Part shown: piece by piece, positions 1 through 10,449 of the stretch
How positions within the stretch are numbered: position 1 is the first letter of the stretch
Layout of the letters: every line of letters starts with the position of its first letter
From: Aequitasia blattaphilus
GTDB lineage: Bacteria > Bacillota > Clostridia > Lachnospirales > Lachnospiraceae
Assembly: GCF_024721305.1 (NCBI RefSeq)
Contig: NZ_JAMXOD010000004.1
Location: forward strand, 124,001 to 188,000
DNA: 64,000 nt
Direction of reading: 5' to 3'
Made by a program: the position numbers and the translations under genes
The notes under the pieces: model-generated
Databases searched by the model: none
Seen by the model: the letters and a program-made list of their open reading frames with translations, nothing else
What the model was told of the DNA's origin: nothing

Positions 1-317
1 TGGATAAAAATTATAATGTCGAAAAAGATTTTGATTTGATTGATTCGATATTAAAAACAATTATTGAAAAAGGTAAAGGTATTGAGATCAATAGTGCTGG
101 AATCAGAAAGGGATTAAAAGGTCCCCATCCTTCTATAGAAATTATCAGAAGGTATAAAGAATTGGGTGGCGAAATACTAACCATTGGTTCAGACGCACAT
201 ATCGCTTCGGATGTTGGCAGTGGTTTTTCTGTCATACGAGACATTTTAATGGCGCTGGATATACATTATTACACAATATTTTTGGACGGAAACAAAAAAT
301 TTTATAAAGTTTCCTAG
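1..317 (+). CDS. Histidinol-phosphatase (PHP family), C-terminal fragment
   Basis: The reading frame is open from the left edge of the window (first full codon at base 3) and stops at 315-317, so only about the last 104 residues are present. The segment contains GIEINSAGIRKG followed by ILTIGSDAHIASDVGSGF. In HisJ/HisK-type PHP phosphoesterases the Asp-Ala-His of the GSDAH motif is a metal ligand near the C-terminus. Family knowledge says the enzyme dephosphorylates histidinol phosphate in histidine synthesis. Other PHP phosphoesterases share this tail, so the exact substrate is inferred. It is followed by a separate promoter, so it is not part of the gapA operon. Confidence 0.75.
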   Translation, partial: DKNYNVEKDFDLIDSILKTIIEKGKGIEINSAGIRKGLKGPHPSIEIIRRYKELGGEILTIGSDAHIASDVGSGFSVIRDILMALDIHYYTIFLDGNKKFYKVS

Positions 318-343
318 TTTTTCACAAATAACACGCAAAACCC

Positions 344-372
344 TTGAAATATTGTATGCGTTTTAGTACAAT
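344..372 (+). promoter_or_regulatory. Promoter of the gapA operon
   Basis: TTGAAA at 344-349 and TACAAT at 367-372 are separated by 17 bp, a good sigma-70/sigma-A type match. Transcription would start near 379, giving a leader of about 80 nt before gapA. Confidence 0.7.
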
Positions 373-390
373 AAACAGTGGTTGATGTTT

Positions 391-407
391 CTTTAACGAA
401 GTTAAAG
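391..407 (+). promoter_or_regulatory. Dyad in the gapA leader (possible operator)
   Basis: CTTTAAC (391-397), GAA, GTTAAAG (401-407) is a perfect 7-3-7 inverted repeat about 12-28 nt downstream of the predicted transcription start. It is too AT-rich and lacks the U-tract for a terminator. An operator for a glycolytic regulator is possible but no cognate protein is identifiable here. Confidence 0.4.
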
Positions 408-460
408 GGATTCACAAATAATGACTGATAACAGTTAAATTACTTAGGAGGAAATTAAAG

Positions 461-1474
461 ATGGCAGTTAAAGTAGCGATTAATGGATTTGGACGTATTG
501 GACGTCTTGCATTCAGACAAATGTTTGTAGCAGAAGGATATGAGGTAGTAGCAATCAATGACCTTACATCACCAAAGATGCTTGCTCACTTATTAAAATA
601 TGATACAACTCAAGGAAAATTTGAATTGTATGATAAAGTAACAAACACAGATGATTCTATCATTATTGATGGACATGAAATTAGAATTTATGCTGAAGCG
701 GATGCTTCAAAACTTCCATGGGGAGACTTAGACGTAGACGTTGTTCTTGAATGTACTGGATTCTATACATCTAAAGCTGCTGCATCAGCACACATTACAG
801 CAGGAGCTAAAAAGGTTGTTATTTCTGCACCAGCAGGAAATGATTTGCCAACAATCGTTTACAATGTAAACCACAAAATTTTAAAACCAGAAGATACAGT
901 TATTTCTGCTGCTTCTTGTACAACAAACTGTTTAGCACCTATGGCTGACACTTTAAACAAATTGGCTCCAATCAAAGGTGGAATCATGGCTACAATCCAT
1001 GCTTACACAGGAGATCAAATGCCTCTTGACGGACCTCAAAAGAAGGGTGATTTAAGAAGATCTCGTGCTGCTGCTGAAAACATCGTACCAAACAGTACAG
1101 GTGCTGCAAAAGCAATCGGTCTTGTTATTCCAGAGTTAAACGGAAAATTAATCGGAGCTGCTCAAAGAGTTCCTACACCAACAGGATCTACAACACTTCT
1201 TATGGCAGTAGTTGAAGGTGAAGTTACAGCTGATCAGATTAATGATGCTATGAAAGCAGCTGCAAATGAATCTTTCGGATATAACACAGACGAAATCGTT
1301 TCTTCTGATATCGTAGGTATCAAATATGGTTCATTATTTGATGCGACTCAAACAATGGCTATGCCTTTAGGTGATGGAACAACAGAAGTACAGGTTGTTT
1401 CTTGGTATGATAATGAAAATTCATACACAAGCCAAATGGTTCGTACAATTAAGTATTTAGCTGAATTAAACTAA
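461..1474 (+). CDS. gapA: Glyceraldehyde-3-phosphate dehydrogenase, type I
   Basis: Catalyses NAD-dependent oxidation and phosphorylation of glyceraldehyde 3-phosphate to 1,3-bisphosphoglycerate in cytosolic glycolysis. The 337-residue length is normal. The N-terminal Rossmann motif NGFGRIGR is at residues 8-15 and Asp34 sits where NAD-preferring enzymes bind the adenine ribose. The active-site motif SCTTNC places the catalytic cysteine at Cys153. The start is fixed by AGGAGG at 446-451, nine bases upstream of the ATG. It is the first gene of gapA-pgk-tpiA-gpmI, downstream of a good promoter and a leader dyad, and is separated from pgk by a strong stem-loop that may make its mRNA more abundant than the rest. 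Confidence 0.97.
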   Translation: MAVKVAINGFGRIGRLAFRQMFVAEGYEVVAINDLTSPKMLAHLLKYDTTQGKFELYDKVTNTDDSIIIDGHEIRIYAEADASKLPWGDLDVDVVLECTGFYTSKAAASAHITAGAKKVVISAPAGNDLPTIVYNVNHKILKPEDTVISAASCTTNCLAPMADTLNKLAPIKGGIMATIHAYTGDQMPLDGPQKKGDLRRSRAAAENIVPNSTGAAKAIGLVIPELNGKLIGAAQRVPTPTGSTTLLMAVVEGEVTADQINDAMKAAANESFGYNTDEIVSSDIVGIKYGSLFDATQTMAMPLGDGTTEVQVVSWYDNENSYTSQMVRTIKYLAELN

Positions 1475-1497
1475 TATAAGTAGACTCAAAAAAGAAT

Positions 1498-1528
1498 GGG
1501 GTCCGGTCTATCCAGACCGGACCTCTTT
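1498..1528 (+). terminator. Intercistronic stem-loop between gapA and pgk
   Basis: Bases 1498-1508 pair with 1515-1525 (core GGTCCGGTC/GACCGGACC, 9 bp perfect, 11 bp with one G-U) around the loop TATCCA, followed only by TTTAATT. The stem is GC-rich in an AT-rich region but the U-tract is weak. It looks like a partial terminator or an mRNA-stabilising/processing element rather than a full stop, because pgk follows 22 nt later without a promoter. Confidence 0.75.
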
Positions 1529-1549
1529 AATTATGTAAGGAGGAAATAC

Positions 1550-2743
1550 ATGCTAAACAAAAAATCAGTTGATGATATTAATGTAAAAGGGAAAAGAGTT
1601 TTGGTTCGTTGTGATTTTAATGTTCCTTTAATCGATGGAAAAATTACAGATGAAAATAGATTAGTTGCAGCACTTCCAACCATAAAGAAATTAATTGCTG
1701 ATGGCGGAAGAGTAATTCTTTGTTCTCATCTTGGAAAACCAAAAGGAGAGCCAGTTCCTGCGTTATCACTTGCGCCAGTTGCAGCTCGCTTAAGTGAACT
1801 ACTGGGACAAGACGTGAAATTTGCAGCTGACAAGGAAGTGGTTGGCGAAAACGCAAAAAATGCAGTCCAAAATATGAACGATGGAGATGTAATTCTTCTT
1901 GAAAACACAAGATATCGTAGCGAAGAGACGAAAAACGGCGAAGCATTTTCAAAGGATTTGGCTTCACTTGCAGATATTTTTGTAAACGACGCTTTCGGTA
2001 CTGCTCATAGAGCACACTGCTCGAATGTTGGTGTTACAAAATATGTGGATGTGGCAGTTGTTGGATACTTGATGCAAAAAGAAATTGACTTTTTGGGAAA
2101 TGCAGTAAATAATCCAGCAAGACCTTTTGTTGCAATTTTAGGTGGAGCAAAGGTTTCAAGTAAAATATCTGTTATTGAAAATCTCTTAGATAAAGTAGAC
2201 GTACTAATTATCGGTGGTGGTATGGCGTATACATTTATCAAAGCAGAAGGCGGAAAAATCGGAAAATCTTTATTGGAGGCTGATTATTTGGACTATGCTT
2301 TAGAGATGAAAAAGAAAGCAGAAGAAAAGAACGTTAAGTTTTTACTTCCTGTTGATACCATTATTGCAGACGATTTTTCAAATGATGCTAATTCTAAAAC
2401 AGTTAATATTGATGAAATTCCTGATGGATGGTTAGGACTTGATATTGGACCAAAGAGTGAAGAAATATTTGTGGATGCAGTAAAAGATGCAAAAACAGTT
2501 GTTTGGAATGGTCCAATGGGAACCTTTGAAATGCCGAAATTCGCTCACGGTACTGAGGCAGTTGCAAAAGCTTTAGCAGATGTGGATGCAACAACAATTA
2601 TCGGTGGTGGAGATTCAGCAGCAGCAGTAAATCAGCTTGGGTATGGGGATAAAATGACTCATATTTCAACAGGTGGTGGTGCTTCACTGGAATTCCTTGA
2701 AGGAAAAGAACTTCCTGGAGTTGCAGCAGCAAACGATAAATAA
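1550..2743 (+). CDS. pgk: Phosphoglycerate kinase
   Basis: Transfers the acyl phosphate of 1,3-bisphosphoglycerate to ADP, the first ATP-yielding step of glycolysis. The protein has 397 residues, the usual length. RCDFNVP is at residues 20-26 and SHLGKPKG at 59-66 (substrate side), with the C-terminal nucleotide-site motif GGGDS at 352-356. The ATG at 1550 is chosen because AGGAGG at 1538-1543 precedes it by six bases. An in-frame ATG at 1496 would begin just before the intercistronic hairpin and add 18 unrelated residues. It is the second gene of the glycolytic operon. Confidence 0.97.
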   Translation: MLNKKSVDDINVKGKRVLVRCDFNVPLIDGKITDENRLVAALPTIKKLIADGGRVILCSHLGKPKGEPVPALSLAPVAARLSELLGQDVKFAADKEVVGENAKNAVQNMNDGDVILLENTRYRSEETKNGEAFSKDLASLADIFVNDAFGTAHRAHCSNVGVTKYVDVAVVGYLMQKEIDFLGNAVNNPARPFVAILGGAKVSSKISVIENLLDKVDVLIIGGGMAYTFIKAEGGKIGKSLLEADYLDYALEMKKKAEEKNVKFLLPVDTIIADDFSNDANSKTVNIDEIPDGWLGLDIGPKSEEIFVDAVKDAKTVVWNGPMGTFEMPKFAHGTEAVAKALADVDATTIIGGGDSAAAVNQLGYGDKMTHISTGGGASLEFLEGKELPGVAAANDK

Positions 2744-2766
2744 AACCAAAAGAGGAGAATAAGAAA

Positions 2767-3516
2767 ATGGCAAGAAGAAAAATTGTAGCAGGAAACTGGA
2801 AAATGAATAAGACACCAAGTGAGGCAGTAGCATTAGTTGAAGAGCTTAAGCCACTTGTAAAAAGTGAGGATGTTGATGTAGTATTCTGCGTACCTGCAAT
2901 CGATATTATTCCAGTTGTTGAGGCAACAAAGGGAACGAATATTAAGGTGGGTGCTGAAAATATGTACTACGAAGAGAGCGGCGCTTTTACCGGAGAGATT
3001 TCTCCAGCTATGTTAACAGATGCTGGTGTAGAATACGTTGTTTTAGGACACTCTGAAAGAAGAGAGTATTTTGCAGAGACAGATGAAACTGTAAATAAGA
3101 AGATGTTAAAGGCTTTTGAACATGGATTGACACCTATTATGTGCTGTGGAGAAACTTTAGAGCAAAGAGAACAAGGTGTTACGATGGATTTCATTCGTCA
3201 GCAAGTTAAAATTGGTTTCCTGAATGTAACAGCTGAGCAAGCAAAGAAAGCCGTTATTGCATATGAACCAATCTGGGCTATTGGAACAGGAAAAACAGCG
3301 TCAACAGCTCAAGCTCAAGAAGTGTGTGCTGATATTCGTAAGTGCATCGCAGAAGTGTATGATGAAGCAACTGCAGCGGCAGTTCGTATTCAATACGGCG
3401 GTTCTGTAAATGCAGATACTGCTGCTGACTTATTCTCCCAGAATGATATTGATGGAGGCTTGGTAGGTGGAGCTTCTTTGAAGGCAGATTTTGGAAAAAT
3501 CGTAAATTATAAATAG
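2767..3516 (+). CDS. tpiA: Triose-phosphate isomerase
   Basis: Interconverts dihydroxyacetone phosphate and glyceraldehyde 3-phosphate in the cytosol. The 249-residue length is typical of a TIM barrel. Asn10 and Lys12 lie in GNWKMN, the electrophile His95 in GHSERR and the catalytic base Glu167 in [14 protein letters not shown]. The phosphate-binding GGSVN and GGAS motifs are near the C-terminus. It starts 23 nt after pgk behind AGAGGAG, so translation follows from the same transcript. Confidence 0.97.
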   Translation: MARRKIVAGNWKMNKTPSEAVALVEELKPLVKSEDVDVVFCVPAIDIIPVVEATKGTNIKVGAENMYYEESGAFTGEISPAMLTDAGVEYVVLGHSERREYFAETDETVNKKMLKAFEHGLTPIMCCGETLEQREQGVTMDFIRQQVKIGFLNVTAEQAKKAVIAYEPIWAIGTGKTASTAQAQEVCADIRKCIAEVYDEATAAAVRIQYGGSVNADTAADLFSQNDIDGGLVGGASLKADFGKIVNYK

Positions 3517-3529
3517 TAAGGACAAAAAC

Positions 3530-5065
3530 ATGAAAAAACCAACAGTTTTAATGATTCTAGATGGATATGGATTAAATAGTGAGACGAAAGGAAATGCCGT
3601 TGCCGAAGCAAATACTCCTGTTATGGATGATTTGATGAGCACATATCCCTTCGTTGAAGGAAATGCCAGCGGAATGGCGGTAGGTCTTCCAGAAGGACAA
3701 ATGGGAAATTCTGAAGTTGGTCATTTGAACATGGGTGCCGGACGTATTGTTTATCAGGATTTAACGAAAATTACAAAAGCAATTCAAGACGGAGACTTTT
3801 TCGAAAATCAAGCGCTTTTGAAAGCTTGTGAAAATGCAAAGAAGAACAATAGTGCTCTTCATTTGATGGGTCTTGTCTCGGATGGTGGAGTACATAGCCA
3901 TAATACACATATTTATGGGCTGTTAAAACTTGCAAAACAACAAGGGATTGAAAAGGTCTATGTTCATTGCTTCTTAGATGGCAGAGATACGCCACCTGAA
4001 TCAGGAAAAGAATTTGTTCAGGAATTAGAAAATGAAATGGCAAAAATTGGAGTTGGAAAAGTAGCTACTGTGATGGGTAGATACTATGCTATGGACAGAG
4101 ATAATCGCTGGGAAAGAGTACAAGAAGCATATTATGCTATAGCAAAAGGTAATGGAGAAGAGTCTACCAGTGCAACGGATGCAATTCAAGCATCTTATGA
4201 CAATAGCGTTACGGATGAATTTGTAAGACCGACAGTAATTATGGAAAATGGAGCACCGGTTGCACATGTATTAGACGGTGATTCTGTGATTTTCTTTAAT
4301 TTTAGACCTGATCGTGCAAGAGAAATTACAAGAACATTCTGTGATGATAAATTTGAAGGCTTCAATAGAGGAACACGAATTAAAACAACCTTTGTGTGTT
4401 TTACAGATTATGATGTTACTATCACAAACAAGTTCGTGGCATTTACCAAAGATGAAATCACAAATACCTTTGGTGAATTCCTTGCATCTCATAATATGAC
4501 TCAAGCAAGAATTGCAGAAACTGAAAAGTATGCTCACGTAACCTTCTTCTTTAATGGAGGGGTCGAAGAGCCAAACAAAGGAGAGAGTCGTATCCTTGTT
4601 AAATCACCCAAGGTTGCTACCTATGATTTACAACCTGAAATGAGTGCTTTTGAAGTATGCGATAAGCTTGTAGATGCGATTGTTTCACAAAAATATGATG
4701 TGATTATTGTAAACTTTGCAAATCCGGACATGGTAGGTCATACTGGAATTGAAAGCGCAGCAATTAAAGCAATAGAGTCCGTAGACGAGTGCGTTGGAAG
4801 GACTGTTCAAGCGATTAAAGAGGTGGATGGACAGATGTTTATCTGTGCAGATCATGGAAATGCAGAGCAACTGATTGATCCAAAAGACGGAGAGCCTTTT
4901 ACAGCACATACTACAAATCCAGTTCCATTCATTTTAGTAAATGCAGACCCTTCTTATAAATTAAAAGAAGGCGGCGCTCTTTGCGATATTGTTCCAACGC
5001 TTATCGATATGATGGGAATGGAGCAGCCTGCTGAAATGACAGGGCATTCATTACTTGAAAAGTAA
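3530..5065 (+). CDS. gpmI: 2,3-bisphosphoglycerate-independent phosphoglycerate mutase
   Basis: Converts 3-phosphoglycerate to 2-phosphoglycerate through a phosphoserine intermediate, using two Mn ions. Its 511 residues match the iPGM family. The alkaline-phosphatase-like metal site begins at Asp11 (LMILDGYG), the phosphorylated serine is Ser61 in MGNSEVGH, and the C-terminal ADHGNAEQ motif supplies further ligands. It is the last gene of the operon, 13 nt after tpiA with only a weak AAGGA binding site. Enolase, which often completes this operon in Firmicutes, is not in the window. Confidence 0.96.
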   Translation: MKKPTVLMILDGYGLNSETKGNAVAEANTPVMDDLMSTYPFVEGNASGMAVGLPEGQMGNSEVGHLNMGAGRIVYQDLTKITKAIQDGDFFENQALLKACENAKKNNSALHLMGLVSDGGVHSHNTHIYGLLKLAKQQGIEKVYVHCFLDGRDTPPESGKEFVQELENEMAKIGVGKVATVMGRYYAMDRDNRWERVQEAYYAIAKGNGEESTSATDAIQASYDNSVTDEFVRPTVIMENGAPVAHVLDGDSVIFFNFRPDRAREITRTFCDDKFEGFNRGTRIKTTFVCFTDYDVTITNKFVAFTKDEITNTFGEFLASHNMTQARIAETEKYAHVTFFFNGGVEEPNKGESRILVKSPKVATYDLQPEMSAFEVCDKLVDAIVSQKYDVIIVNFANPDMVGHTGIESAAIKAIESVDECVGRTVQAIKEVDGQMFICADHGNAEQLIDPKDGEPFTAHTTNPVPFILVNADPSYKLKEGGALCDIVPTLIDMMGMEQPAEMTGHSLLEK

Positions 5066-5084
5066 GGTAATAAACATATAGAAG

Positions 5085-5134
5085 ACTCCCCAACCAATGC
5101 TGAGGCGATGCAGGCATTGGTTGGGGAGTTTCTA
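5085..5134. terminator. Bidirectional terminator of the glycolytic operon and the activase gene
   Basis: ACTCCCCAACCAATGC (5085-5100) pairs perfectly over 16 bp with 5114-5129 around a 13-nt loop. It is followed on the plus strand by TTTCTATGTGTTT and on the minus strand by a T-rich run. It lies between two converging genes, so it probably stops both transcripts. Confidence 0.85.
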
Positions 5135-8100
5135 TGTGTTTGCTTCCTGTGCTTTTAAGTTTTTATTTGCTGTGGAGAGCATTAGTTTTAAACGATTGAG
5201 CTGGTTTACTTCGCTGGCTCCCGGATCAAAATCAATTGCCACAACATTGGAGAGAGGATGTCTTCTTCTTAAATCCTTGATTACACCTTTTCCTACGATA
5301 TGATTCGGTAAGCAGGCAAATGGTTGTGTACAAACGATATTTGGAACATTATTTTCAATCAGTTCCAGCATTTCACCCGTTAAGAACCAGCCTTCACCAG
5401 TTTGATTTCCAATGGATACAATTTCCGAGGTCATATCAGCCAACTCTTCAATCTTAGCAGGTGGAGTGAAGTGCTTGCTGTTTTTGTAAGCTTGAGTAGC
5501 CGATTTTCGAAGCCATTCAATTGCCTTAATACCGAGATTTCCTGTTCGAGCCTTTGATTTATCAAATCCCAGATGGGAAGATTTAAAGTTTTGGTTATAA
5601 AAGCTATATAAAAAGAAATCGATTAAGTCGGGAACAACGGCTTCTGCACCTTCACGCTCCAATAATTCAACCAAATAGTTATTTGCTGCCGGCAAGAATT
5701 TTACTAATATTTCGCCAACCACTCCAACGCGGGGTTTCACCTCATCTGTAATAGGAATTTGGTCAAAATCTTCAATGATTTCCTGACACATATGGTTGAA
5801 CTTTCTTCTGGAAGGATATCTTTTGGAGACAAACTCAATACATTTTTTCTCCCATTTTTCATGAAGAGCATTGACACTTCCAGGTACTTGTTCATATGGA
5901 CGCATCCGATACGTACATTTCATAAAGATATCTCCAAATACTGCGGCGTACACGAGTCGAATTCCCATAAAAGGTGTGATTTTAAAGCCAGAATTCTTTT
6001 CAAGACCACTCAGGTTCATTGAGATTACAGGTATGTGCTCATAACCAGTTTTCTTTAAGGCTCTTCGTATAAATCCGATGTAGTTAGAGGCGCGGCAGCC
6101 ACCACCAGTTTGGCTGATGATAACAGCAAGGTTATCGGTATCATATTGACCGGAAAGAATAGCCTCCATAATCTGTCCGACAACCATCAACGAAGGATAG
6201 CAAGCATCGTTGTTAACGTATTTAAGTCCTACATCAACGGCTTGTTTATTATCATTTGGCAGCACCTGTAAATTATATCCACTTGCCTGAAATGCTGGTT
6301 CCAAAAGATTAAAGTGGATAGGAGACATTTGCGGACAAAGAATGGTGTATTTTTGACGCATCTCCTTGGTAAATTCTACTTTTTTAATACCGGAAGGATT
6401 TATTTTTCTTTTTCCTTTTCGTTCTTCTCGAACACGAATCGCTGCAAGAAGAGAACGTACGCGAATTCGAGCAGCACCTAAATTACTGACCTCATCAATT
6501 TTCAGGGAGGTGTAAATTTTATCGGAACCAATTAAAATATCTGAAACTTCATCCGTTGTTACAGCATCTAAGCCACATCCAAAGGAATTTAATTGAATTA
6601 AATCCAAATCATCTCTTGTCTTTACATAGGATGCAGCAGCATAAAGTCTGGAGTGATACATCCATTGATCCATTACATTTAAAGGCCGTTCCACATTTCC
6701 CAGATGAGAAATACTGTCTTCTGTTAAAACCGCAATGTCGTAGGAATTAATTAATTGTGGAAGACCGTGATTAATTTCTGGATCAATATGGTAGGGCCGA
6801 CCTGCCAAAACAATTCCCCGTTGATTGGTCTCTTCAAGATATTTTATGGTTTCCTCGCCCTTACGACACATATCCTGTCTTGCATCTTCCAATTCTTTCC
6901 AAGCTTTTGAAACAGCAGTATCGATTTCGTCTTTGGATAGTGTGAAAGCCTCACCCATTTCATCAAATAATCGTTCTGAAATAGTATCAGGGTTTGCTAA
7001 GGATAAAAAGAATCCCATGAAATTCACTTCTTTATTGACAATAGCATCAATATTGTTTTTTATATTTTCCGGATAAGAGGTTACAATCGGACAGTTGTAG
7101 TTGTTATTTGCATCTTCAAACTCATTTCGTTCATAAGGAATACAAGGATAAAAGATATTCTTAATTCCCTTATCGATAAGCCATTGTACATGGCCATGGG
7201 CAAGTTTTGCAGGATAACACTCCGATTCACTGGGAATGGATTCAATACCAAGCTCATAAATTTTCCGGTTTGATAAAGGAGATAGCGTTACCTTAAAACC
7301 AAGTTCTGTAAATAATACGTGCCAGAATGGATAATTCTCATACATGTTCAGAACTCTGGGAATTCCTATTTCTCCACGCGTTGCATCCTCATCCGAGAGA
7401 GAAGTGTAATCAAAATAGCGCTTTAATTTGTAATCGAAAAGATTTGGAAGTTTGTTCTCAATCTTTTCTTTACCGATTCCTCGTTCACAGCGATTCCCTG
7501 TGATGAACTTACGATTTCCACTAAAATGATTAATTGTCAAACGACAATTATTGGTACACTTACGGCATTTTGTCATCGTTGTTGAATATTCCAACTCACG
7601 TATGTCCTCAATGGAAAGCATGGTTGTTTCTTTCTCTTCCGTAAAGCGCTCTCTTGCAATCAAAGCCGCACCAAAAGCTCCCATAATACCTGCTATGTCA
7701 GGGCGAATTGCTTCACAATTAGATATCATTTCAAAGCTTCTTAAGACAGCATTATTGTAGAAGGTACCACCTTGTACTACGATATGTTGGCCAAGTTCTT
7801 TTGCATCCGATACTTTTATAACCTTATAAAGAGCATTCTTAATAACAGAATAAGCAAGGCCGGCAGAAATATCAGAAACATCTGCACCTTCTTTTTGGGC
7901 TTGTTTTACCTTGGAATTCATAAACACAGTACATCTTGTACCAAGATCAATAGGGTTCTTTGCAAATAGAGCTTCATGAGCAAAATCCTCTACGGAATAA
8001 TTCAAGGACTTTGAAAATGTTTCGATAAAAGAACCACAACCGGAAGAGCATGCTTCATTAAGCTGCACAGAGTCCACCGTCTGATTTTTAATCTTGATAC

Positions 8101-9388
8101 ACTTCATATCTTGTCCACCGATATCAAGGATACAGTCAACCTGAGGTTCAAAATAAGAAGCAGCATAATAGTGAGAGACTGTTTCTACTTCACCCTCATC
8201 CAATAGAAGAGCAGACTTAATTAAAGCCTCCCCATAACCAGTCGAACAGGAATAGGCGATTTTGGTATCTTGACCTATATGATCATAAATTTCTTTAATT
8301 GCTTCAATTGTAGTCCCAAGAGGGTCTCCTTCATTTCCCTTATAGAAAGAGTATAAAAGAGTTCCATCTTCGCCAACAAGTGCAGCTTTTGTTGTCGTTG
8401 ATCCAGCATCGATTCCAAGAAATACATTTCCCTTGTAAGAAGCAAGATCCTTTACAGGAACCTGATGTTTTTCATGACGTGCTATAAAAGCATGGTATTC
8501 ATCCTCAGTTTGAAAGAGAGGATCAAGGCGATCCACTTCAAATTCCATTTTAATTCGTCCGGCAAGGCGTTCTTGCATTTCAATCAGAGGAACGGAGGTT
8601 TTTTCGTCTGCATTCATAGCCGAACCAATGGCTGCAAAAAGATGAGAGTGTATTGGTGCAATAATATGCTCATCATCCAGTTTTAGCGTACGGACAAAGG
8701 CCTCTTTTAGTTCGGATAAAAAGTGGAGAGGACCACCAAGAAATGCCACGTGTCCTCTTATAGGCTTCCCACATGCCAGGCCGCTGATGGTTTGATTCAC
8801 TACTGCTTGAAAAATAGAAGCAGCTAAATCTTCTTTTGCAGCGCCTTCATTAATAAGGGGCTGAATATCTGATTTGGCAAAAACACCACATCTTGCAGCA
8901 ATAGAATAAAGTGCCGAGTAATCTTTTGCATATTCATTTAAACCGGAGGCATCTGTCTGTAAAAGAGATGCCATTTGATCAATGAATGAGCCTGTTCCAC
9001 CGGCACAAACCCCATTCATTCTCTGCTCTACATTTCCACCTTCAAAGTAAATGATTTTCGCATCTTCTCCACCCAGTTCAATAGCCACATCTGTTTGAGG
9101 TGCATAGTCCGATAGTGCTGCAGACACAGCGATAACCTCTTGTACAAATGGAACATTTAAATGCTTGGCAAGAGTAAGTCCACCTGACCCTGTAATAACT
9201 GGCGAAACGTTTATAGAGCCCAACTTATAAACTGCTCGTCCTAATAAATCCGACAAAGTCTCTTGTATATTTGCAAAATGACGCTCATAATCAGAAAATA
9301 AAATCTCGTTTTCTTTATTTATAATCGCAATTTTCACTGTTGTGGAACCAATATCGATTCCTAAAGCATATGTATTATGCTGATTCAT
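5132..9388 (-). CDS. Tandem acyl-CoA dehydratase activase / HgdB-like fusion protein
   Basis: A 1418-residue cytosolic iron-sulfur protein. Two BadF/BadG/HgdC-type ATPase domains come first. Domain 1 has GIDIGSTT at 10-17 with Cys128 and Cys167; domain 2 has GIDAGSTT at about 325 with Cys447 and Cys486. These match the cysteines that ligate the bridging [4Fe-4S] cluster of HgdC. They are followed by a cysteine-rich stretch (CRKCTNNC), a DUF2229-like region with SECYPAK, and an HgdB-like C-terminal half with ACYPS and [10 protein letters not shown]. HgdC uses ATP to push an electron into 2-hydroxyacyl-CoA dehydratases; the substrate of this fused family is unknown to me. The start follows AGGAGA (9395-9400). 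It is a monocistronic gene with its own promoter, converging on gpmI. Confidence 0.85.
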   Translation of the reverse strand: MNQHNTYALGIDIGSTTVKIAIINKENEILFSDYERHFANIQETLSDLLGRAVYKLGSINVSPVITGSGGLTLAKHLNVPFVQEVIAVSAALSDYAPQTDVAIELGGEDAKIIYFEGGNVEQRMNGVCAGGTGSFIDQMASLLQTDASGLNEYAKDYSALYSIAARCGVFAKSDIQPLINEGAAKEDLAASIFQAVVNQTISGLACGKPIRGHVAFLGGPLHFLSELKEAFVRTLKLDDEHIIAPIHSHLFAAIGSAMNADEKTSVPLIEMQERLAGRIKMEFEVDRLDPLFQTEDEYHAFIARHEKHQVPVKDLASYKGNVFLGIDAGSTTTKAALVGEDGTLLYSFYKGNEGDPLGTTIEAIKEIYDHIGQDTKIAYSCSTGYGEALIKSALLLDEGEVETVSHYYAASYFEPQVDCILDIGGQDMKCIKIKNQTVDSVQLNEACSSGCGSFIETFSKSLNYSVEDFAHEALFAKNPIDLGTRCTVFMNSKVKQAQKEGADVSDISAGLAYSVIKNALYKVIKVSDAKELGQHIVVQGGTFYNNAVLRSFEMISNCEAIRPDIAGIMGAFGAALIARERFTEEKETTMLSIEDIRELEYSTTMTKCRKCTNNCRLTINHFSGNRKFITGNRCERGIGKEKIENKLPNLFDYKLKRYFDYTSLSDEDATRGEIGIPRVLNMYENYPFWHVLFTELGFKVTLSPLSNRKIYELGIESIPSESECYPAKLAHGHVQWLIDKGIKNIFYPCIPYERNEFEDANNNYNCPIVTSYPENIKNNIDAIVNKEVNFMGFFLSLANPDTISERLFDEMGEAFTLSKDEIDTAVSKAWKELEDARQDMCRKGEETIKYLEETNQRGIVLAGRPYHIDPEINHGLPQLINSYDIAVLTEDSISHLGNVERPLNVMDQWMYHSRLYAAASYVKTRDDLDLIQLNSFGCGLDAVTTDEVSDILIGSDKIYTSLKIDEVSNLGAARIRVRSLLAAIRVREERKGKRKINPSGIKKVEFTKEMRQKYTILCPQMSPIHFNLLEPAFQASGYNLQVLPNDNKQAVDVGLKYVNNDACYPSLMVVGQIMEAILSGQYDTDNLAVIISQTGGGCRASNYIGFIRRALKKTGYEHIPVISMNLSGLEKNSGFKITPFMGIRLVYAAVFGDIFMKCTYRMRPYEQVPGSVNALHEKWEKKCIEFVSKRYPSRRKFNHMCQEIIEDFDQIPITDEVKPRVGVVGEILVKFLPAANNYLVELLEREGAEAVVPDLIDFFLYSFYNQNFKSSHLGFDKSKARTGNLGIKAIEWLRKSATQAYKNSKHFTPPAKIEELADMTSEIVSIGNQTGEGWFLTGEMLELIENNVPNIVCTQPFACLPNHIVGKGVIKDLRRRHPLSNVVAIDFDPGASEVNQLNRLKLMLSTANKNLKAQEANT

Positions 9389-9458
9389 ATATTATCTCCT
9401 AACGTAATTAAAACTTTTTGGTTTCTTCCTATTAAAAGAAGGAAAGACAATCTAATGT

Positions 9459-9487
9459 ATTATACACCAATTATTTTAAAAAAACAA
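9459..9487 (-). promoter_or_regulatory. Promoter of the activase fusion gene
   Basis: Read on the minus strand: TTGTTT (9487-9482), 17 bp, TATAAT (9464-9459). The -10 is consensus and the -35 fair. It is divergent from the promoter of the rhomboid-like gene. Confidence 0.6.
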
Positions 9488-9499
9488 ACACTCCATAAT

Positions 9500-9528
9500 T
9501 TGACAAAAGAGAGGCCTTAGATTAGAAT
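9500..9528 (+). promoter_or_regulatory. Promoter of the rhomboid-like/pyk operon
   Basis: Consensus TTGACA at 9500-9505, 17 bp, TAGAAT at 9523-9528. Because the -10 box covers an in-frame ATG at 9527, that codon cannot be the translation start, which sets the start of the next gene at 9560. Confidence 0.75.
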
Positions 9529-9559
9529 GTTTAAGAAAGAAAGTAAGAGGTTGATAGAC

Positions 9560-10429
9560 ATGAATTGGTTAAACAAATTAGAAAGAAAGTTTGGCAGGTA
9601 TGCAATTCCAAATCTTATGATGTACATCATAATTCTATACGCAGCGGGGTTTTTGATTTATTTTATGAACCCTGATTTTTATACAATGTATTTGAGTTTA
9701 GATGCTGCAGCAATATTAAGAGGACAAATATGGCGTGTAATTACATTTATTATGATGCCACCTTCCTACAATATACTATTCTTCCTAATTTCCCTGAATC
9801 TGTACTATGTTATTGGAAGACAGGTTGAGATGACATGGGGTGCATTCCGCTTTAATGTGTATATATTCTTGGGTATTATCCTACATGTCTTAGCGGCATT
9901 GATTACTTATGCGTTCACTGGTTTAAATCTGCACCTGGGAACAACGTATCTAAATCTTTCATTGTTTTTGGCTTTTGCAATGTTATATCCAGACACAGAA
10001 CTTTTACTGTTTTTTGTGATACCGGTAAAAATAAAGTGGTTAGCTCTTGTAGATGGATTATTTTTCCTCTATGCAATATTGCAGGCATTTTTACCTGCAT
10101 ATGGAGGAGCTTATAATGGAATTTATTATAAGGCAAATGCTTTGGCAGCATTTATATCACTCTTAAATTTCTTGCTTTTCTTCCTTACAACAAGAGGACA
10201 TGGGAAATTATCACCCAAAATGACAAGACAAAGAAATGAATATCGAAAAAAGATGAAACAGGCGAAAGACAGAAATGTTATTTACCCAAATGGTGCAAGG
10301 CATAAGTGTGCTGTTTGTGGTCGAACCGAATTGGATGATCCCAATTTGGAATTCAGATATTGTTCAAAATGTAAAGGCAGTTATGAATACTGCCAAGAAC
10401 ATTTATTTACACATAATCATGTGCAATAG
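9560..10429 (+). CDS. Rhomboid/Derlin-like membrane protein without catalytic residues, C-terminal zinc ribbon
   Basis: The 289-residue protein has about six hydrophobic segments followed by a soluble tail. Rhomboid-fold features are visible: a WR motif after TM1 (RGQIWRVITF), and TM2-TM3 reading NLYYVIGRQVEMTWGAFRF, like the rhomboid NxxxLxxxGxxxE pattern. Where active rhomboids carry GxSG this protein reads LGTTYLN, and no TM6 histidine is seen, so it is probably not a protease. The tail holds CAVCG and CSKCKG plus histidines in HLFTHNH, a likely zinc site. The ATG at 9560 follows AAGAGG by nine bases. It lies 20 nt upstream of pyk in the same transcript. The role is unknown; a membrane chaperone or adaptor is a guess by analogy with Derlins. 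Confidence 0.7.
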   Translation: MNWLNKLERKFGRYAIPNLMMYIIILYAAGFLIYFMNPDFYTMYLSLDAAAILRGQIWRVITFIMMPPSYNILFFLISLNLYYVIGRQVEMTWGAFRFNVYIFLGIILHVLAALITYAFTGLNLHLGTTYLNLSLFLAFAMLYPDTELLLFFVIPVKIKWLALVDGLFFLYAILQAFLPAYGGAYNGIYYKANALAAFISLLNFLLFFLTTRGHGKLSPKMTRQRNEYRKKMKQAKDRNVIYPNGARHKCAVCGRTELDDPNLEFRYCSKCKGSYEYCQEHLFTHNHVQ

Positions 10430-10449
10430 ACAAGGAGAAATTTTAAAGT

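Noticed and set aside
318-460. A regulatory RNA gene in the gapA upstream gap
   Set aside because: The gap is explained by a promoter, a short dyad and the ribosome binding site; no larger fold is visible.
1496-1549. Upstream in-frame ATG extending pgk by 18 residues
   Set aside because: The ATG abuts the intercistronic hairpin, has no ribosome binding site, and the extra residues do not resemble Pgk. AGGAGG directly precedes 1550.
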